This document shows positions 33,468-41,713 of a stretch of DNA of 64,000 bases, one piece after another. Position 1 is the first letter of the stretch; each line of letters opens with the position of its first letter. The stretch is from Aestuariivivens sediminis (lineage in GTDB: Bacteria; Bacteroidota; Bacteroidia; Flavobacteriales; Flavobacteriaceae). The DNA is taken from positions 186,001 through 250,000 of the forward strand of contig NZ_JAKMCP010000004.1 of assembly GCF_022662105.1 (NCBI RefSeq), given 5' to 3'. The translations under genes and the position numbers were made by a program. Below the pieces are notes generated by a model, which saw nothing but the letters and a program-made list of their open reading frames with translations, made no database searches and was not told the origin of the DNA.

Positions 33468-34247
33468 ATGAGTTATAACAATATTATTTTAGAGCATAGT
33501 AATGGTATTGCAACCATTACTATAAATCGGCCAAATAAGTTAAATGCATTAAATATAGAGACTATTAAGGAGCTTCATGATGCTTTTGATAAGGCTAACC
33601 GGAATAAAGCCATTAAAGTAATTTTGGTGACCGGTAGTGGCAATAAAGCTTTTGTAGCAGGGGCCGACATTAGTGAATTTGCGCATTTTGATGCTGAAAA
33701 GGGTACTCAATTGTCAGCAAATGGACAAAAGTTATTGTTCGATTTTGTTGAAAATTTGGCTACACCTGTAATAGCAGCTGTCAATGGATTTGCCCTTGGC
33801 GGTGGACTAGAACTTGCGATGTGCTGTCATTTCAGAGTGGCTTGTGATACTGCTAAGATGGGTCTGCCTGAAGTGTCCTTAGGCGTTATACCGGGCTATG
33901 GTGGCACACAGCGGTTGCCGCAATTGATAGGTAAGGGCCGCGCCATGGAACTTATAATGACTGCAGGGATGATTGATGCCGGTCAGGCACTAAATTTCGG
34001 CTTGGTTAATCATGTGACCTCTCAGGAAGAGTTACTGTCTTTTTGCCATAAACTAGCCAATAAGATTGCTCAAAATTCTACGGTGGCCATTGCTGCTGCC
34101 ATTAAGGCGGTTAATGCAAATTATAAAGATGGAATTGATGGCTTTAAAGTGGAAATCAATGCCTTTGGAAATGCGTTTAGCACAAAAGACTTTAAGGAAG
34201 GTACTACGGCCTTTTTAGAAAAACGCAGAGCCGTATTTCCCGGTTAG
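33468..34247 (+). CDS. Enoyl-CoA hydratase/isomerase family protein (crotonase fold)
   Basis: This 259-residue crotonase-family enzyme would hydrate a trans-2-enoyl-CoA or carry out a related reaction. The oxyanion-hole segments AGADISEF and ALGGGLELAMCC and both catalytic glutamates (GGLELA and GLPEVSLG) are present, favouring a true hydratase. It starts 3 bp after the histidine kinase stop and shares its transcript. No other beta-oxidation genes are next to it, so the specific acyl-CoA substrate is open. Confidence 0.92.
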   Translation: MSYNNIILEHSNGIATITINRPNKLNALNIETIKELHDAFDKANRNKAIKVILVTGSGNKAFVAGADISEFAHFDAEKGTQLSANGQKLLFDFVENLATPVIAAVNGFALGGGLELAMCCHFRVACDTAKMGLPEVSLGVIPGYGGTQRLPQLIGKGRAMELIMTAGMIDAGQALNFGLVNHVTSQEELLSFCHKLANKIAQNSTVAIAAAIKAVNANYKDGIDGFKVEINAFGNAFSTKDFKEGTTAFLEKRRAVFPG

Positions 34248-34296
34248 TGTTTTTTATGTTAAGTGCCTTTTTAGAAAGGGTTCTATGTGTTTCACC

Positions 34297-35649
34297 CTAT
34301 TTGGGAATACCATAAATCGAAGACTCTGTTCCAGAGGCAAAAACATTCATTTTTACTTTAAGTTGGGCTACTTTTTCCGGAAATTCTGTAGCCCTGTTAT
34401 ATAATTCGCTAGGATCTTCATAAAGGTTAAAAAGTTGAATACCATCCTTTTCTGTTATTCGCAGTTTCCACTCATATTCTCGAATGGCTTCAATGGTTTT
34501 CCCATTGCAATACATAAATGAATGACGGGGTGAATGGTGATGTTCTTTCAACAGGCCTACCAGGTTTTTCCCATCTATAGGGTAATGGTTAGGTAATTTG
34601 CCTCCTGCAAGAGCTGCGAATGTCGGATATAAGTCCAGCCCCGATATAATATCACTGTTAATTTGGTTTTCTTGGATGGTGTTGGGCCAATACATAATGG
34701 CCGGTACTCTCGATCCTCCTTCGTAAGTAGTCATTTTTGCACCTCTAAATGGTCCGGCAGATCCTGTATGCCAACGCTCAACGCCATCGGCAAGCATGCG
34801 TTCCGGAAGGTTGTGCCAGGGGCCATTGTCACTTGTAAATACAACAAGAGTTTGCTCCTCTAAACCCTCTTGTTTTAAGGTTTTAAGTAGCTCACCTATG
34901 GTCCAGTCTATGGTTTCTATAACATCACCATAAAGACCTCCTTTGGATGTATTTAAAAATTCCTTTGGTGCACTTACCGGTAGGTGAGGCATCGCATGAG
35001 CCAGATAAAGAAAAAAGGGTTGATCTTTATGTTCCTTTATAAAGGATATGGCTTTACTGGAGTAATCTAACATCAATCTGTCCTGTTGCTTTCCTATTTC
35101 CTTAATAGGGTTGTCATTTTCATATAAAAAGAGCCTGTCGTTTTCGGTAAGCCAGGGGCACCAGGGCAATATCATATCATTACTGTATGGTAAGCCATAA
35201 AAATAATCAAACCCTCGAGAGGTCGGCAAGTATTTTGGTAAATGCCCCAAGTGCCATTTTCCAATTATTCCTGTGGCATAACCGGATTCTTTTAAAACAT
35301 CGGCAATAGTAACTTCACTTAAAGGCAAACCCGTTGTTGATTCTGGCCCGAAGTTATTTGGTGCATTTCTAACAGGATATCGTCCCGTAAGTAATCCGGC
35401 TCTGGATGGTGTACAAACCGAACTGGGGGCATAAAATGAGGTGAATTTTATGCCTTCTCTGGCCATTTTATTGAGGTTGGGAGTTTTAATAATGGGGTTT
35501 CCATAGCATTCCAGATCACCGTATCCCATGTCGTCCATATAAACCAATATGATGTTTGGAGGTTGAACGGGATCATCTTTTTTAACAGTGTCGTTACAGG
35601 ATAATAACGAAACCAATGTTACAAGAAACAAGAGCGCTATTTTTTTCAT
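34297..35649 (-). CDS. Sulfatase lipoprotein (formylglycine type)
   Basis: This 450-residue sulfatase removes sulfate esters, probably from sulfated polysaccharides. A signal peptide ends in a lipobox (SLLSC, Cys18), so it should be lipid-anchored. The catalytic cysteine converted to formylglycine is Cys79 in CTPSR, with metal ligands Asp39 and Asp40 (YMDDMGYGD), and GKWHLGH is present. The architecture resembles the N-acetylgalactosamine-6-sulfatase/arylsulfatase branch. It stands alone rather than in a polysaccharide-utilisation locus, and the substrate is open. The 194-bp gap to the divergent radical SAM gene has no clear motif. Confidence 0.93.
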   Translation of the reverse strand: MKKIALLFLVTLVSLLSCNDTVKKDDPVQPPNIILVYMDDMGYGDLECYGNPIIKTPNLNKMAREGIKFTSFYAPSSVCTPSRAGLLTGRYPVRNAPNNFGPESTTGLPLSEVTIADVLKESGYATGIIGKWHLGHLPKYLPTSRGFDYFYGLPYSNDMILPWCPWLTENDRLFLYENDNPIKEIGKQQDRLMLDYSSKAISFIKEHKDQPFFLYLAHAMPHLPVSAPKEFLNTSKGGLYGDVIETIDWTIGELLKTLKQEGLEEQTLVVFTSDNGPWHNLPERMLADGVERWHTGSAGPFRGAKMTTYEGGSRVPAIMYWPNTIQENQINSDIISGLDLYPTFAALAGGKLPNHYPIDGKNLVGLLKEHHHSPRHSFMYCNGKTIEAIREYEWKLRITEKDGIQLFNLYEDPSELYNRATEFPEKVAQLKVKMNVFASGTESSIYGIPK

Positions 35650-35843
35650 AATATTTTCAATGTCAAATTTTGAATAGAAGGATTTTTAATCAAACGCTCA
35701 CTAAGTTCGACATTTTTTACTTAATGAAGAACACCTTTAAAATTCATTTGTTAATAACCCGATGCTATTTTAACAATTTTCAATATAATTAATACCTAAT
35801 TTTAGAAAGCCAGTCATACGTTTCAACAAACATTTTACATCAA

Positions 35844-36917
35844 ATGACCCGAAAGACCCTGATAAAAGGACAGGGGGCGCAGCTTAATGTCCCTAACCGT
35901 TTCTCTGAATTAAAGCATGAAATTCGCAATGATTTTCTGGAATTCTGCAATAGTGAAGGTGAAATTCCGGATAAAAATAAAACACAATTCTTAGCTGTTT
36001 TTCCTAAAACAATTGTCAATAAAGTGAATAGTCCCGATTTAGGACTTAGTTACAGTATGAATCCTTATCAGGGTTGTGAACACGGGTGTATTTATTGCTA
36101 CGCAAGAAACAGTCATGAATATTGGGGGTATGGTGCCGGACTGGATTTTGAACGGCGAATCTTGGTTAAAAAAGAAGCTGCAAAACTATTGGAAACACGG
36201 TTGCAAAAGGGAAGTTGGAAGACGCATCCCATTGTCCTGTCGGGTAATACGGATTGTTATCAACCCGCTGAGCGACAGTTTCAAATTACCAAAAAATGCT
36301 TAGAAGTATTTTTAAAATATAAACACCCTGTCGCCATAATTACAAAGAACCCTTTAATTTTGAGGGATTTAGAAATCATTAAAGCATTAAGTAAAGACCA
36401 TTTGGTTCATGTTAGCATCTCCATAACCTCACTATCAGAAAAGACCAGACGTATTTTAGAACCCAGAACGGCAAGTATTAAAAAGCGCCTGGAAACGGTT
36501 AAATCACTCAGTGCCCATGGCATTCCTGTCATTGTGATGTTAGCCCCCTTAATACCCTCAATTAATAGTCATGAAATTTTAGCTATGGCAAAACATGCAT
36601 CAGAAAATGGAGCTCTGTCTATGGCCCATACTATGGTGAGATTAAATGGTGTGATTGGTGAGATTTTTACCGATTGGATTAAAAAAGCTATGCCCGAACG
36701 CTCGGACAAAGTATTAAATCAAATTAAAAGCTGTCATGGAGGAGCTCTTAACGATAGTCGATTTGGAAAGCGCATGCACGGGGAAGGTAAATTAGCGGAA
36801 CACATGAATACACTCGTAACACTTGCCAAACACAAGTATTTTAAGGACAAGACCATGCCTAAATTAAATTGCGAATTGCATAAACACTATAAGCATGGTC
36901 AATTAAACCTCTTTTAA
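35844..36917 (+). CDS. PA0069-family radical SAM protein
   Basis: This 357-residue protein belongs to the spore-photoproduct-lyase-like branch of radical SAM enzymes. The cluster motif is CEHGCIYC (Cys78, Cys82, Cys85), which binds a [4Fe-4S] cluster and S-adenosylmethionine to make a 5'-deoxyadenosyl radical. The preceding block SYSMNPYQG and the PIVLSGNTDCYQPAE segment are typical of the PA0069 group. Its substrate is unknown; proposals include DNA-lesion repair. It is a single gene, divergent from the sulfatase. Confidence 0.9.
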   Translation: MTRKTLIKGQGAQLNVPNRFSELKHEIRNDFLEFCNSEGEIPDKNKTQFLAVFPKTIVNKVNSPDLGLSYSMNPYQGCEHGCIYCYARNSHEYWGYGAGLDFERRILVKKEAAKLLETRLQKGSWKTHPIVLSGNTDCYQPAERQFQITKKCLEVFLKYKHPVAIITKNPLILRDLEIIKALSKDHLVHVSISITSLSEKTRRILEPRTASIKKRLETVKSLSAHGIPVIVMLAPLIPSINSHEILAMAKHASENGALSMAHTMVRLNGVIGEIFTDWIKKAMPERSDKVLNQIKSCHGGALNDSRFGKRMHGEGKLAEHMNTLVTLAKHKYFKDKTMPKLNCELHKHYKHGQLNLF

Positions 36918-36924
36918 TAAAAAA

Positions 36925-36945
36925 GGCGGGTTGTGAAAACCCGCC
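36925..36945 (-). terminator. Terminator of the secreted-protein gene 36982-37578
   Basis: An 8-bp GC-rich stem (GGCGGGTT at 36925-36932, AACCCGCC at 36938-36945) with a 5-nt loop. On the minus strand it is followed by a T run, so it mainly ends the minus-strand gene; on the plus strand no T-tract follows. Confidence 0.82.
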
Positions 36946-36981
36946 GAAATACATAATTAAAATAAGACAGGGACAACTTAG

Positions 36982-37578
36982 CTAAATAGTTATGTATTTT
37001 GTAAACTCCTTATTGTTTGAATGGCATACAATTTTATAATTACCTTCTTTAAGTTTGTAAACCCTTCCAATATTTTGAACCCCTTTTATGGTTTCAGTAT
37101 GCAAGAGGTCAGAACCGCTATGATCAATGCGAAATACAGTAATCTTTAAGGGTTCGGATCTAATGGCCAGTTTGGTTATATAAACCAAATCGCCCTTTTC
37201 CCTTAAAAAAGGTTTGAAAATTGTGGTTTCTTCTTCTTTGCTGAAGCTTACTTCGTTTAACTTTACTGTAAACGGAATGACTTTAATGGCGACATCCTTG
37301 TCCAATTCAAAATAATAGTTCCCATCCGGCAATTCCGTTAAATCGAAATGTTTAGAATATTTCCCGCTTTCTTCTATGGATTCTTTATACAGTATAATAC
37401 CATTTTCACTTTTAATAGAAAGTAGGTTGCCTTCTTTAACATTATTAATAGTTAATGCTGTGGCTCTCAGATTGTTTTTGTTAGTGTTTAAAGAATTCTC
37501 ATTAGCGTAACCTATAGTGACAGCAAACACTGCAGCCATAAGGATTACTTTTTTGGTGTGTGTTAATACATTTTTCAT
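36982..37578 (-). CDS. Secreted hypothetical protein with two beta-sandwich-like segments
   Basis: This 198-residue protein has a signal peptide (about 1-25, ending in GYA). The mature part holds two similar short segments, one around residues 40-115 and one around 120-198. Each has the pattern Leu/Ile-rich strand, an LYKESI or LLHTETI strand, and a G-NYYF or GNYKI strand near the end, much like DUF3244-type domains of Bacteroidota. Function is unknown. It is a single gene, with a -7 box 30 bp upstream (37607-37614) and a strong terminator downstream. Confidence 0.75.
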   Translation of the reverse strand: MKNVLTHTKKVILMAAVFAVTIGYANENSLNTNKNNLRATALTINNVKEGNLLSIKSENGIILYKESIEESGKYSKHFDLTELPDGNYYFELDKDVAIKVIPFTVKLNEVSFSKEEETTIFKPFLREKGDLVYITKLAIRSEPLKITVFRIDHSGSDLLHTETIKGVQNIGRVYKLKEGNYKIVCHSNNKEFTKYITI

Positions 37579-37606
37579 GATTTGGATTTTTTAACGTTCT
37601 ACACCA

Positions 37607-37614
37607 CAAATTTA
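37607..37614 (-). promoter_or_regulatory. -7 box of the secreted-protein gene
   Basis: On the minus strand TAAATTTG fits TAnnTTTG, about 29 bp upstream of the start codon. No clear -33 TTG. Confidence 0.45.
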
Positions 37615-37799
37615 TGATAGGATTATGCCTTGTAAAACATTGATTTTGGTCAATTTATGTTCTAAATTAACCGTTATCTCTGTATTAATAAAATGTTAAG
37701 TTAAAATAGCACATATCCTAATCAATTCAACATACAAAAGTCAAAAGGAGTATTGAGTTATGGACCGGCGAATTTTCGGTTCCAGCTTCGTTTGTAAAC

Positions 37800-37958
37800 A
37801 AAAAAAGTGGGCCACCACAGCCCACTTTCAAACTAAACTAAACTAAATAAGACATTAAACTAATTATTAATGAATGTGTTTTAAGATCTATTCACTTTGG
37901 AATAAATATTATATCCATTTTTGAATCATTTTTAATGATTTGGGATCAATTAATGATT
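37800..37958 (-). ncRNA. Candidate small RNA (about 160 nt), no ORF
   Basis: In the 561-bp gap 37579-38139, a full Bacteroidota promoter on the minus strand (37965-37992) faces a strong terminator (37804-37828) with a T run. The expected transcript is about 160 nt. I found no ORF longer than about ten codons in it; its tail contains the reiterated TTTAGTTTAG. That combination suggests a stand-alone regulatory RNA. The start is set from the promoter and could move by a few bases. It could also be a decayed gene leader. Confidence 0.55.
37804..37828 (-). terminator. Terminator of the small-RNA candidate
   Basis: A 9-bp perfect stem (AAAGTGGGC at 37804-37812, GCCCACTTT at 37820-37828) with a 7-nt loop. 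On the minus strand it ends in a run of seven T followed by GTTT; no annotated minus-strand gene lies upstream of it, so it needs its own transcript. Confidence 0.82.
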
Positions 37959-37964
37959 ACAGTA

Positions 37965-37992
37965 CAAAGATATGACGAAATACAGGTCTCAA
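37965..37992 (-). promoter_or_regulatory. Complete -33/-7 promoter of the small-RNA candidate
   Basis: On the minus strand TTTTTG (TTG at 37990-37992) is followed after exactly 17 nt by TATCTTTG (37965-37972), an excellent match to the Bacteroidota consensus TTG-N17-23-TAnnTTTG. Confidence 0.72.
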
Positions 37993-38113
37993 AAACATCT
38001 AATTTTACTAATTTATATGCTATTTTATCTGTTAAATAAACGTTAATTAAATGTAAAGTTAAAATAACATATATTTGAGGTAATTGTATATATAATTAAT
38101 GCGGATTTAATTG

Positions 38114-38121
38114 TAATTTTG
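38114..38121 (+). promoter_or_regulatory. -7 box before the second AraC-type gene
   Basis: TAATTTTG fits TAnnTTTG but lies only about 19 bp from the ATG; another candidate, TATATTTG, is at 38070-38077. Which is used cannot be told from sequence. Confidence 0.4.
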
Positions 38122-38139
38122 TTATAAAATGAATCTGTT

Positions 38140-39012
38140 ATGATTACTAAAAAACCTACTTTAGAAAAACTTAGCCCAAGTTTTGGAAGTTCGTTGCTTA
38201 TAAGGCAGCACTTGGAAAAGGTTGATAAAATTAATGCCTTTTGGCATTTTCATCCGGAGTTGGAGCTGGTTTATATTAATAAAGGTCAGGGAAAAACACA
38301 TATCGGGAATCACTTATCGTATTTCAACAATAGCCAACTCATTTTAATTGGAGCGAATTTACCTCATAATGGATTTGCTGATAGGCTTACCGCCAATGGT
38401 TCGGAAACCACGGTACAATTTAAGCAGGATTTTCTTGGAGAAGATTTTATAAAGATTCCAGAAATGGCCAATGTGGTGGCTTTATTTGATCGTGCTAAAA
38501 AGGGGATACGTTTTAAAATTGAAACGAAAGAGGTAATTGGCCCTAAAATTAATGACCTTATCAAGTATGACGGTCTTGAGCGTGTTTTAAAATTTTTAGA
38601 AATATTACATTATTTGGCCAATACCGAAGATTATTCCTTGTTAAATGCCGATGGCATTGCTCTTGAAACGAACCCGCAGGATAGTGTTAAGATCAACACC
38701 ATATATAAATATGTCAACGCCAATTTTCAAAGACACATTACGCTCGATGAAATTGCCGATAAAGTAAGCATGACTGTTCCTGCATTTTGCAGGTATTTTA
38801 AAAAAACGACAGGTAAAACATTTACTCAATTGGTCAATGAATATCGTGTGGTTCATGCTACCAAGCTTTTGAATGAAAGTCAGATGAGTGTTGCCGACGT
38901 TTGTTTTGAATGCGGCTTTAATAATTTTTCACATTTCAACAAGCAGTTTAATGATATTACAGGGAAAAGCGCGTCTCAGTATAGAAAGGAAATAAAACAG
39001 ATCATTCAATAA
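38140..39012 (+). CDS. AraC-family transcriptional regulator with N-terminal cupin
   Basis: This 290-residue regulator has an N-terminal cupin domain with a WHFHPELELVYI metal/ligand segment (about 37-48), and a C-terminal AraC DNA-binding domain (about 185-285) with EIADKVSMTVPAFCRYFKK and VADVCFECGFNNFSHFNKQF. Such proteins often sense sugars or aromatic compounds and activate neighbouring genes. No catabolic operon is adjacent, so the ligand is unknown. A 63-residue ORF begins 4 bp after it. Confidence 0.9.
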   Translation: MITKKPTLEKLSPSFGSSLLIRQHLEKVDKINAFWHFHPELELVYINKGQGKTHIGNHLSYFNNSQLILIGANLPHNGFADRLTANGSETTVQFKQDFLGEDFIKIPEMANVVALFDRAKKGIRFKIETKEVIGPKINDLIKYDGLERVLKFLEILHYLANTEDYSLLNADGIALETNPQDSVKINTIYKYVNANFQRHITLDEIADKVSMTVPAFCRYFKKTTGKTFTQLVNEYRVVHATKLLNESQMSVADVCFECGFNNFSHFNKQFNDITGKSASQYRKEIKQIIQ

Positions 39013-39015
39013 CAT

Positions 39016-39207
39016 ATGCCATTTACCATTATGAAGAAGACTAAGATCGACAAAACAATAGAATATTATACCATTAAAGTTAATGGTCTTGTGAATTTTG
39101 TAAATTCAAAAAACGATCTTACGGTAGAGGAGATAATAAAACACGGCGAACAATTAGCGGTATTAGACTACAAATTGACGGCATTGGAAGTGGCTAAGGA
39201 AAATTAA
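39016..39207 (+). CDS. Small hypothetical protein (63 residues or fewer) behind an AraC-type gene
   Basis: This small, Lys-rich soluble protein starts 4 bp after the regulator stop, so it is translated from the same transcript. An internal ATG at 39031 gives a 58-residue version beginning KKTKIDKTIEYY, which looks like the more natural start. The sequence predicts a short beta segment followed by helices. I recognise no family. It ends 5 bp before the convergent HD-domain gene. Confidence 0.6.
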   Translation: MPFTIMKKTKIDKTIEYYTIKVNGLVNFVNSKNDLTVEEIIKHGEQLAVLDYKLTALEVAKEN

Positions 39208-39212
39208 AAGTA

Positions 39213-39878
39213 TTACATCAAACCGTTCCACTCGTCATAAAACTTTTTTAGATACGTTTCCATAAATGCATGCCTGCCTTCTGCCAGATGTTTTCCTGAA
39301 GGCGTATTCATTTGATCCTTTAGCAAAAGAAGTTTTTCGTAAAAATGATTTATCGTTGGGGCTGTTGAGGTTTTATATTCAGATGTACTCATATTGAGGT
39401 TCGGAGGAATTTCAGGATGGTAGAGAGGTCTGTTTTTAAATCCTCCATAATTGAATGCGCGCGCAATACCTATGGCGCCTATGGCGTCAAGCCTATCTGC
39501 ATCCTGAACCACCTCGAGTTCTTTAGAGACAAATAGGTTCTCGTTATCCAACGATTTATTGAATGACAGGTTTTCAATAATCTTCACTACATGCTCAATA
39601 ATTGAGGAATCCACATTATGCTTAAAAAGAAAATCACGTGCAATTTTTGGACCTACGGTGTCATCTCCATCATAAAATTTACTATCCGCAATATCATGAA
39701 GTAAAGCGGCCAATTGTACCACAAATAGGTTAACTTTTTCGGTTTTGGAAATAAGTAAGGCATTATTATATACCCGCATGGTATGGTACCAATCGTGACC
39801 GCCTTCAGCATCAGTTAAACTCTTTTTTACAAAATCCTTTGTTCTCTTAATAATGTCCTGATCCGCTTTATTAATCAT
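39213..39878 (-). CDS. HD-domain phosphohydrolase
   Basis: This 221-residue HD-superfamily protein has the metal-binding pattern: His in GHDWYHTMRV (about residues 24-33), the HD pair in LLHDIADSK (about 60), and an Asp further on in VVQDADRLDAIGAIG. The family hydrolyses phosphate esters such as nucleotides, metal-dependently. The exact substrate is unknown. It overlaps the upstream acyltransferase gene by 8 bp, so the two share a transcript. Confidence 0.88.
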   Translation of the reverse strand: MINKADQDIIKRTKDFVKKSLTDAEGGHDWYHTMRVYNNALLISKTEKVNLFVVQLAALLHDIADSKFYDGDDTVGPKIARDFLFKHNVDSSIIEHVVKIIENLSFNKSLDNENLFVSKELEVVQDADRLDAIGAIGIARAFNYGGFKNRPLYHPEIPPNLNMSTSEYKTSTAPTINHFYEKLLLLKDQMNTPSGKHLAEGRHAFMETYLKKFYDEWNGLM

Positions 39879-40617
39879 CCTCTATATAAACATCCTTTTT
39901 GATTGTGGTTTCAACATGAGCTATTAAGTCCAAAACATGGTCAAATTCTGAAACTGCAATTGGTTTGTGCACCTTAAATTTTATATGTGTACCCAACCCC
40001 ATGGGGAAGGTTCCATAACGTAGCATTTTCCATGAATTGTTAATTGAGATAGGGACTACCAGGGCCGAAGGAACATATTTAAATAAGATTTCAAGACCTT
40101 TGGTCTGGAATGGTTTTGGGGCACCATTTTTACTGCGTGTCCCCTCCGGAAAGATAACCGCGGCACGATTTGTGGTCTCAATATATTTTGCAAAATCCCT
40201 AATGGCCGGTAAGGACTGACGTGGATTTTTCCGATCGATTAAAACGGAACCACCATGACGTAAATTATAGGATACGCTGGGGATGCCTTTACCCAATTCC
40301 ATTTTGCTAATAAATTTTGTATGATGTTTTCTCATATACCACATAATTGGTGATATATCATACATACTTTGATGGTTGGCCACGATAATCAGTGGTTGCT
40401 CTGTGGATATGGTATGTGGGTTATTAAAACTAAATCTTGTCCCTAAAACATTAGCACATCGCAATGCACAAAACTGCAAGGCATCAACACTTATTTTATG
40501 CGCCTGATAGCCAAAAACATTAAAACAAAACCATTGTATGGGATGAAAAATAACTAATGTTAATCCAAATAACAGATAGTAAATACAGGTTAAGGGATAT
40601 GATAAGAGTTTTAGCAT
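39871..40617 (-). CDS. 1-acyl-sn-glycerol-3-phosphate acyltransferase (PlsC family)
   Basis: This 248-residue membrane-associated acyltransferase makes phosphatidic acid or related lipids. The catalytic HxxxxD motif is NHQSMYD, and the phosphate-binding motif FPEGTRSKNG lies about 75 residues later, with an N-terminal hydrophobic segment (about 5-30). Unlike the truncated copy at the left edge, this one is complete. It overlaps the HD-domain gene by 8 bp and follows a small lipoprotein gene by about 20 bp on the same strand. Confidence 0.93.
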   Translation of the reverse strand: MLKLLSYPLTCIYYLLFGLTLVIFHPIQWFCFNVFGYQAHKISVDALQFCALRCANVLGTRFSFNNPHTISTEQPLIIVANHQSMYDISPIMWYMRKHHTKFISKMELGKGIPSVSYNLRHGGSVLIDRKNPRQSLPAIRDFAKYIETTNRAAVIFPEGTRSKNGAPKPFQTKGLEILFKYVPSALVVPISINNSWKMLRYGTFPMGLGTHIKFKVHKPIAVSEFDHVLDLIAHVETTIKKDVYIEDD

Positions 40618-40636
40618 GCCCTAAAAATAATTAAAC

Positions 40637-41038
40637 TTACTGTGAGTACACAGCCACACATCTGTTATTTTCACAAATAACATCCCTCGGGGGTTGGGTT
40701 AAAGCACAGTCTGAAGCCACGCCCCATTTGGCATTAAACAGGTTTTCTTTCTCATTGAAGGCGGCCACTAAATTTTCAATTTGATCTGTATCTATGGATG
40801 TTGAGTATACCAGATAGGACCATGGACCACCACAAGGTTTACTCCCAAAAGCAATAAATTTACAGGTTGTATCATTGTTGCATACAGCACTTTCAGCAAG
40901 ATTTTGGATTTGTGTTTTTAGTTCATTCAACTCGGCTAATTCGGTATTATAGGTTTGATCCTCGTTGTCATTACATCGAAAAGCGGCCAACCCCAGACCT
41001 GTTAAAAGAAAAAGTATCCTTATTAATGACGATTTCAT
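40637..41038 (-). CDS. Small Cys-rich putative lipoprotein
   Basis: This 133-residue secreted protein has an N-terminal hydrophobic signal ending in AFRC, an imperfect lipobox (Cys22). The mature part has six further Cys (VCNNDTTC, KPCGGPWSY, DC, ICENNRC), probably forming three disulfides in the periplasm or on the surface. I know no function. A CGCAACCTTT element upstream (41072-41081) links it to the other two loci with that motif. It lies about 20 bp upstream of the acyltransferase gene. Confidence 0.72.
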   Translation of the reverse strand: MKSSLIRILFLLTGLGLAAFRCNDNEDQTYNTELAELNELKTQIQNLAESAVCNNDTTCKFIAFGSKPCGGPWSYLVYSTSIDTDQIENLVAAFNEKENLFNAKWGVASDCALTQPPRDVICENNRCVAVYSQ

Positions 41039-41052
41039 TATGTATTTTTTAA

Positions 41053-41081
41053 CATGATGGATATAACGGATAAAGGTTGCG
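41053..41081 (-). promoter_or_regulatory. Third CGCAACCTTT element, weaker ECF-type promoter candidate
   Basis: CGCAACCTTT on the minus strand (41072-41081) is identical to the elements at 3080-3089 and 4200-4209. At the matching 16-nt distance stands ATCATG (41053-41058) instead of ATCTAA, so the -10 is weaker, and the leader to the ATG would be short. Confidence 0.4.
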
Positions 41082-41097
41082 TAAAGAACATAAAAAA

Positions 41098-41137
41098 ACC
41101 ACGCTGGTTCCCAGACTGCGTCTAAAAATAGCGTGGT
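41098..41137 (-). terminator. Terminator of the bacilliredoxin gene
   Basis: ACCACGCT (41098-41105) pairs with AGCGTGGT (41130-41137) over a longer loop; on the minus strand a T run follows the stem (41092-41097). Confidence 0.7.
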
Positions 41138-41164
41138 AAATGATTAAATGAATAGTCTTTGTTT

Positions 41165-41575
41165 TTAACAGTACTCGTTATAAGCATCCATTAAATTATC
41201 AGCTATAAGTTCGGCTGGGCGACCTTCAATATGATGCCGCTCTAACATGTGAACCAATTCACCATCTTTAAACAAAGCCATACTTGGTGAGCTAGGTGGA
41301 AAAGGAATCATGTATTCTCTTGCTTTTTCTACAGCTTCCCGGTCTACACCTGCGAATACCGTTACTATGTGATCCGGGCGTTTAATATTCTGTAGACTTA
41401 ATCTGGCTCCCGGACGCGCATTGGCTGCGGCACAACCACAGACCGAATTAACCACTACTAATGTTGTACCTTCCTTTGCTAAGGCATCATCAACTTGATC
41501 GGCGGTTTGTAATTCTTCGAATCCAACTCTTGTTAAATCTTCACGCATTGGTTTTACTAATTCTTCTGGGTACAT
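41165..41575 (-). CDS. Bacilliredoxin (BrxA/BrxB, YphP/YqiW family)
   Basis: This 136-residue thioredoxin-fold protein reduces bacillithiol-mixed disulfides (or a similar thiol) after oxidative stress. The active site is the CGC form of CxC in NSVCGCAAANARPG, which distinguishes bacilliredoxins from CxxC thioredoxins. Many Bacteroidota make bacillithiol, so the function fits. It is a single gene with a -7 box (41611-41618) and a terminator. Confidence 0.92.
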   Translation of the reverse strand: MYPEELVKPMREDLTRVGFEELQTADQVDDALAKEGTTLVVVNSVCGCAAANARPGARLSLQNIKRPDHIVTVFAGVDREAVEKAREYMIPFPPSSPSMALFKDGELVHMLERHHIEGRPAELIADNLMDAYNEYC

Positions 41576-41610
41576 ATTTTTAAATTTTAATAATTAACAT
41601 TTTAAAACTG

Positions 41611-41618
41611 CAAAGATA
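41611..41618 (-). promoter_or_regulatory. -7 box of the bacilliredoxin promoter
   Basis: TATCTTTG on the minus strand, about 36 bp from the ATG; a TTTG lies upstream but at too short a spacing. Confidence 0.5.
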
Positions 41619-41713
41619 TCAATTGTGTAACAAATAAGTAGGGTTATCCACTAACAAATATGATATCGTTTAAATTATTGAAATTACTTCTTTTAAGAGA
41701 ATTAATTTATATG

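Larger units (their letters stand above)
37691..38074 (+). repeat. Pair of 26-bp direct repeats flanking the small-RNA candidate
   Basis: The sequences at 37691-37716 and 38049-38074 match at 23 of 26 positions, in the same orientation, 358 bp apart. Both contain the core AAGTTAAAATA. The second copy runs into a TATATTTG -7-like box (38070-38077) in front of the AraC-type gene. They may be shared regulator sites or a duplicated promoter segment. Confidence 0.5.
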
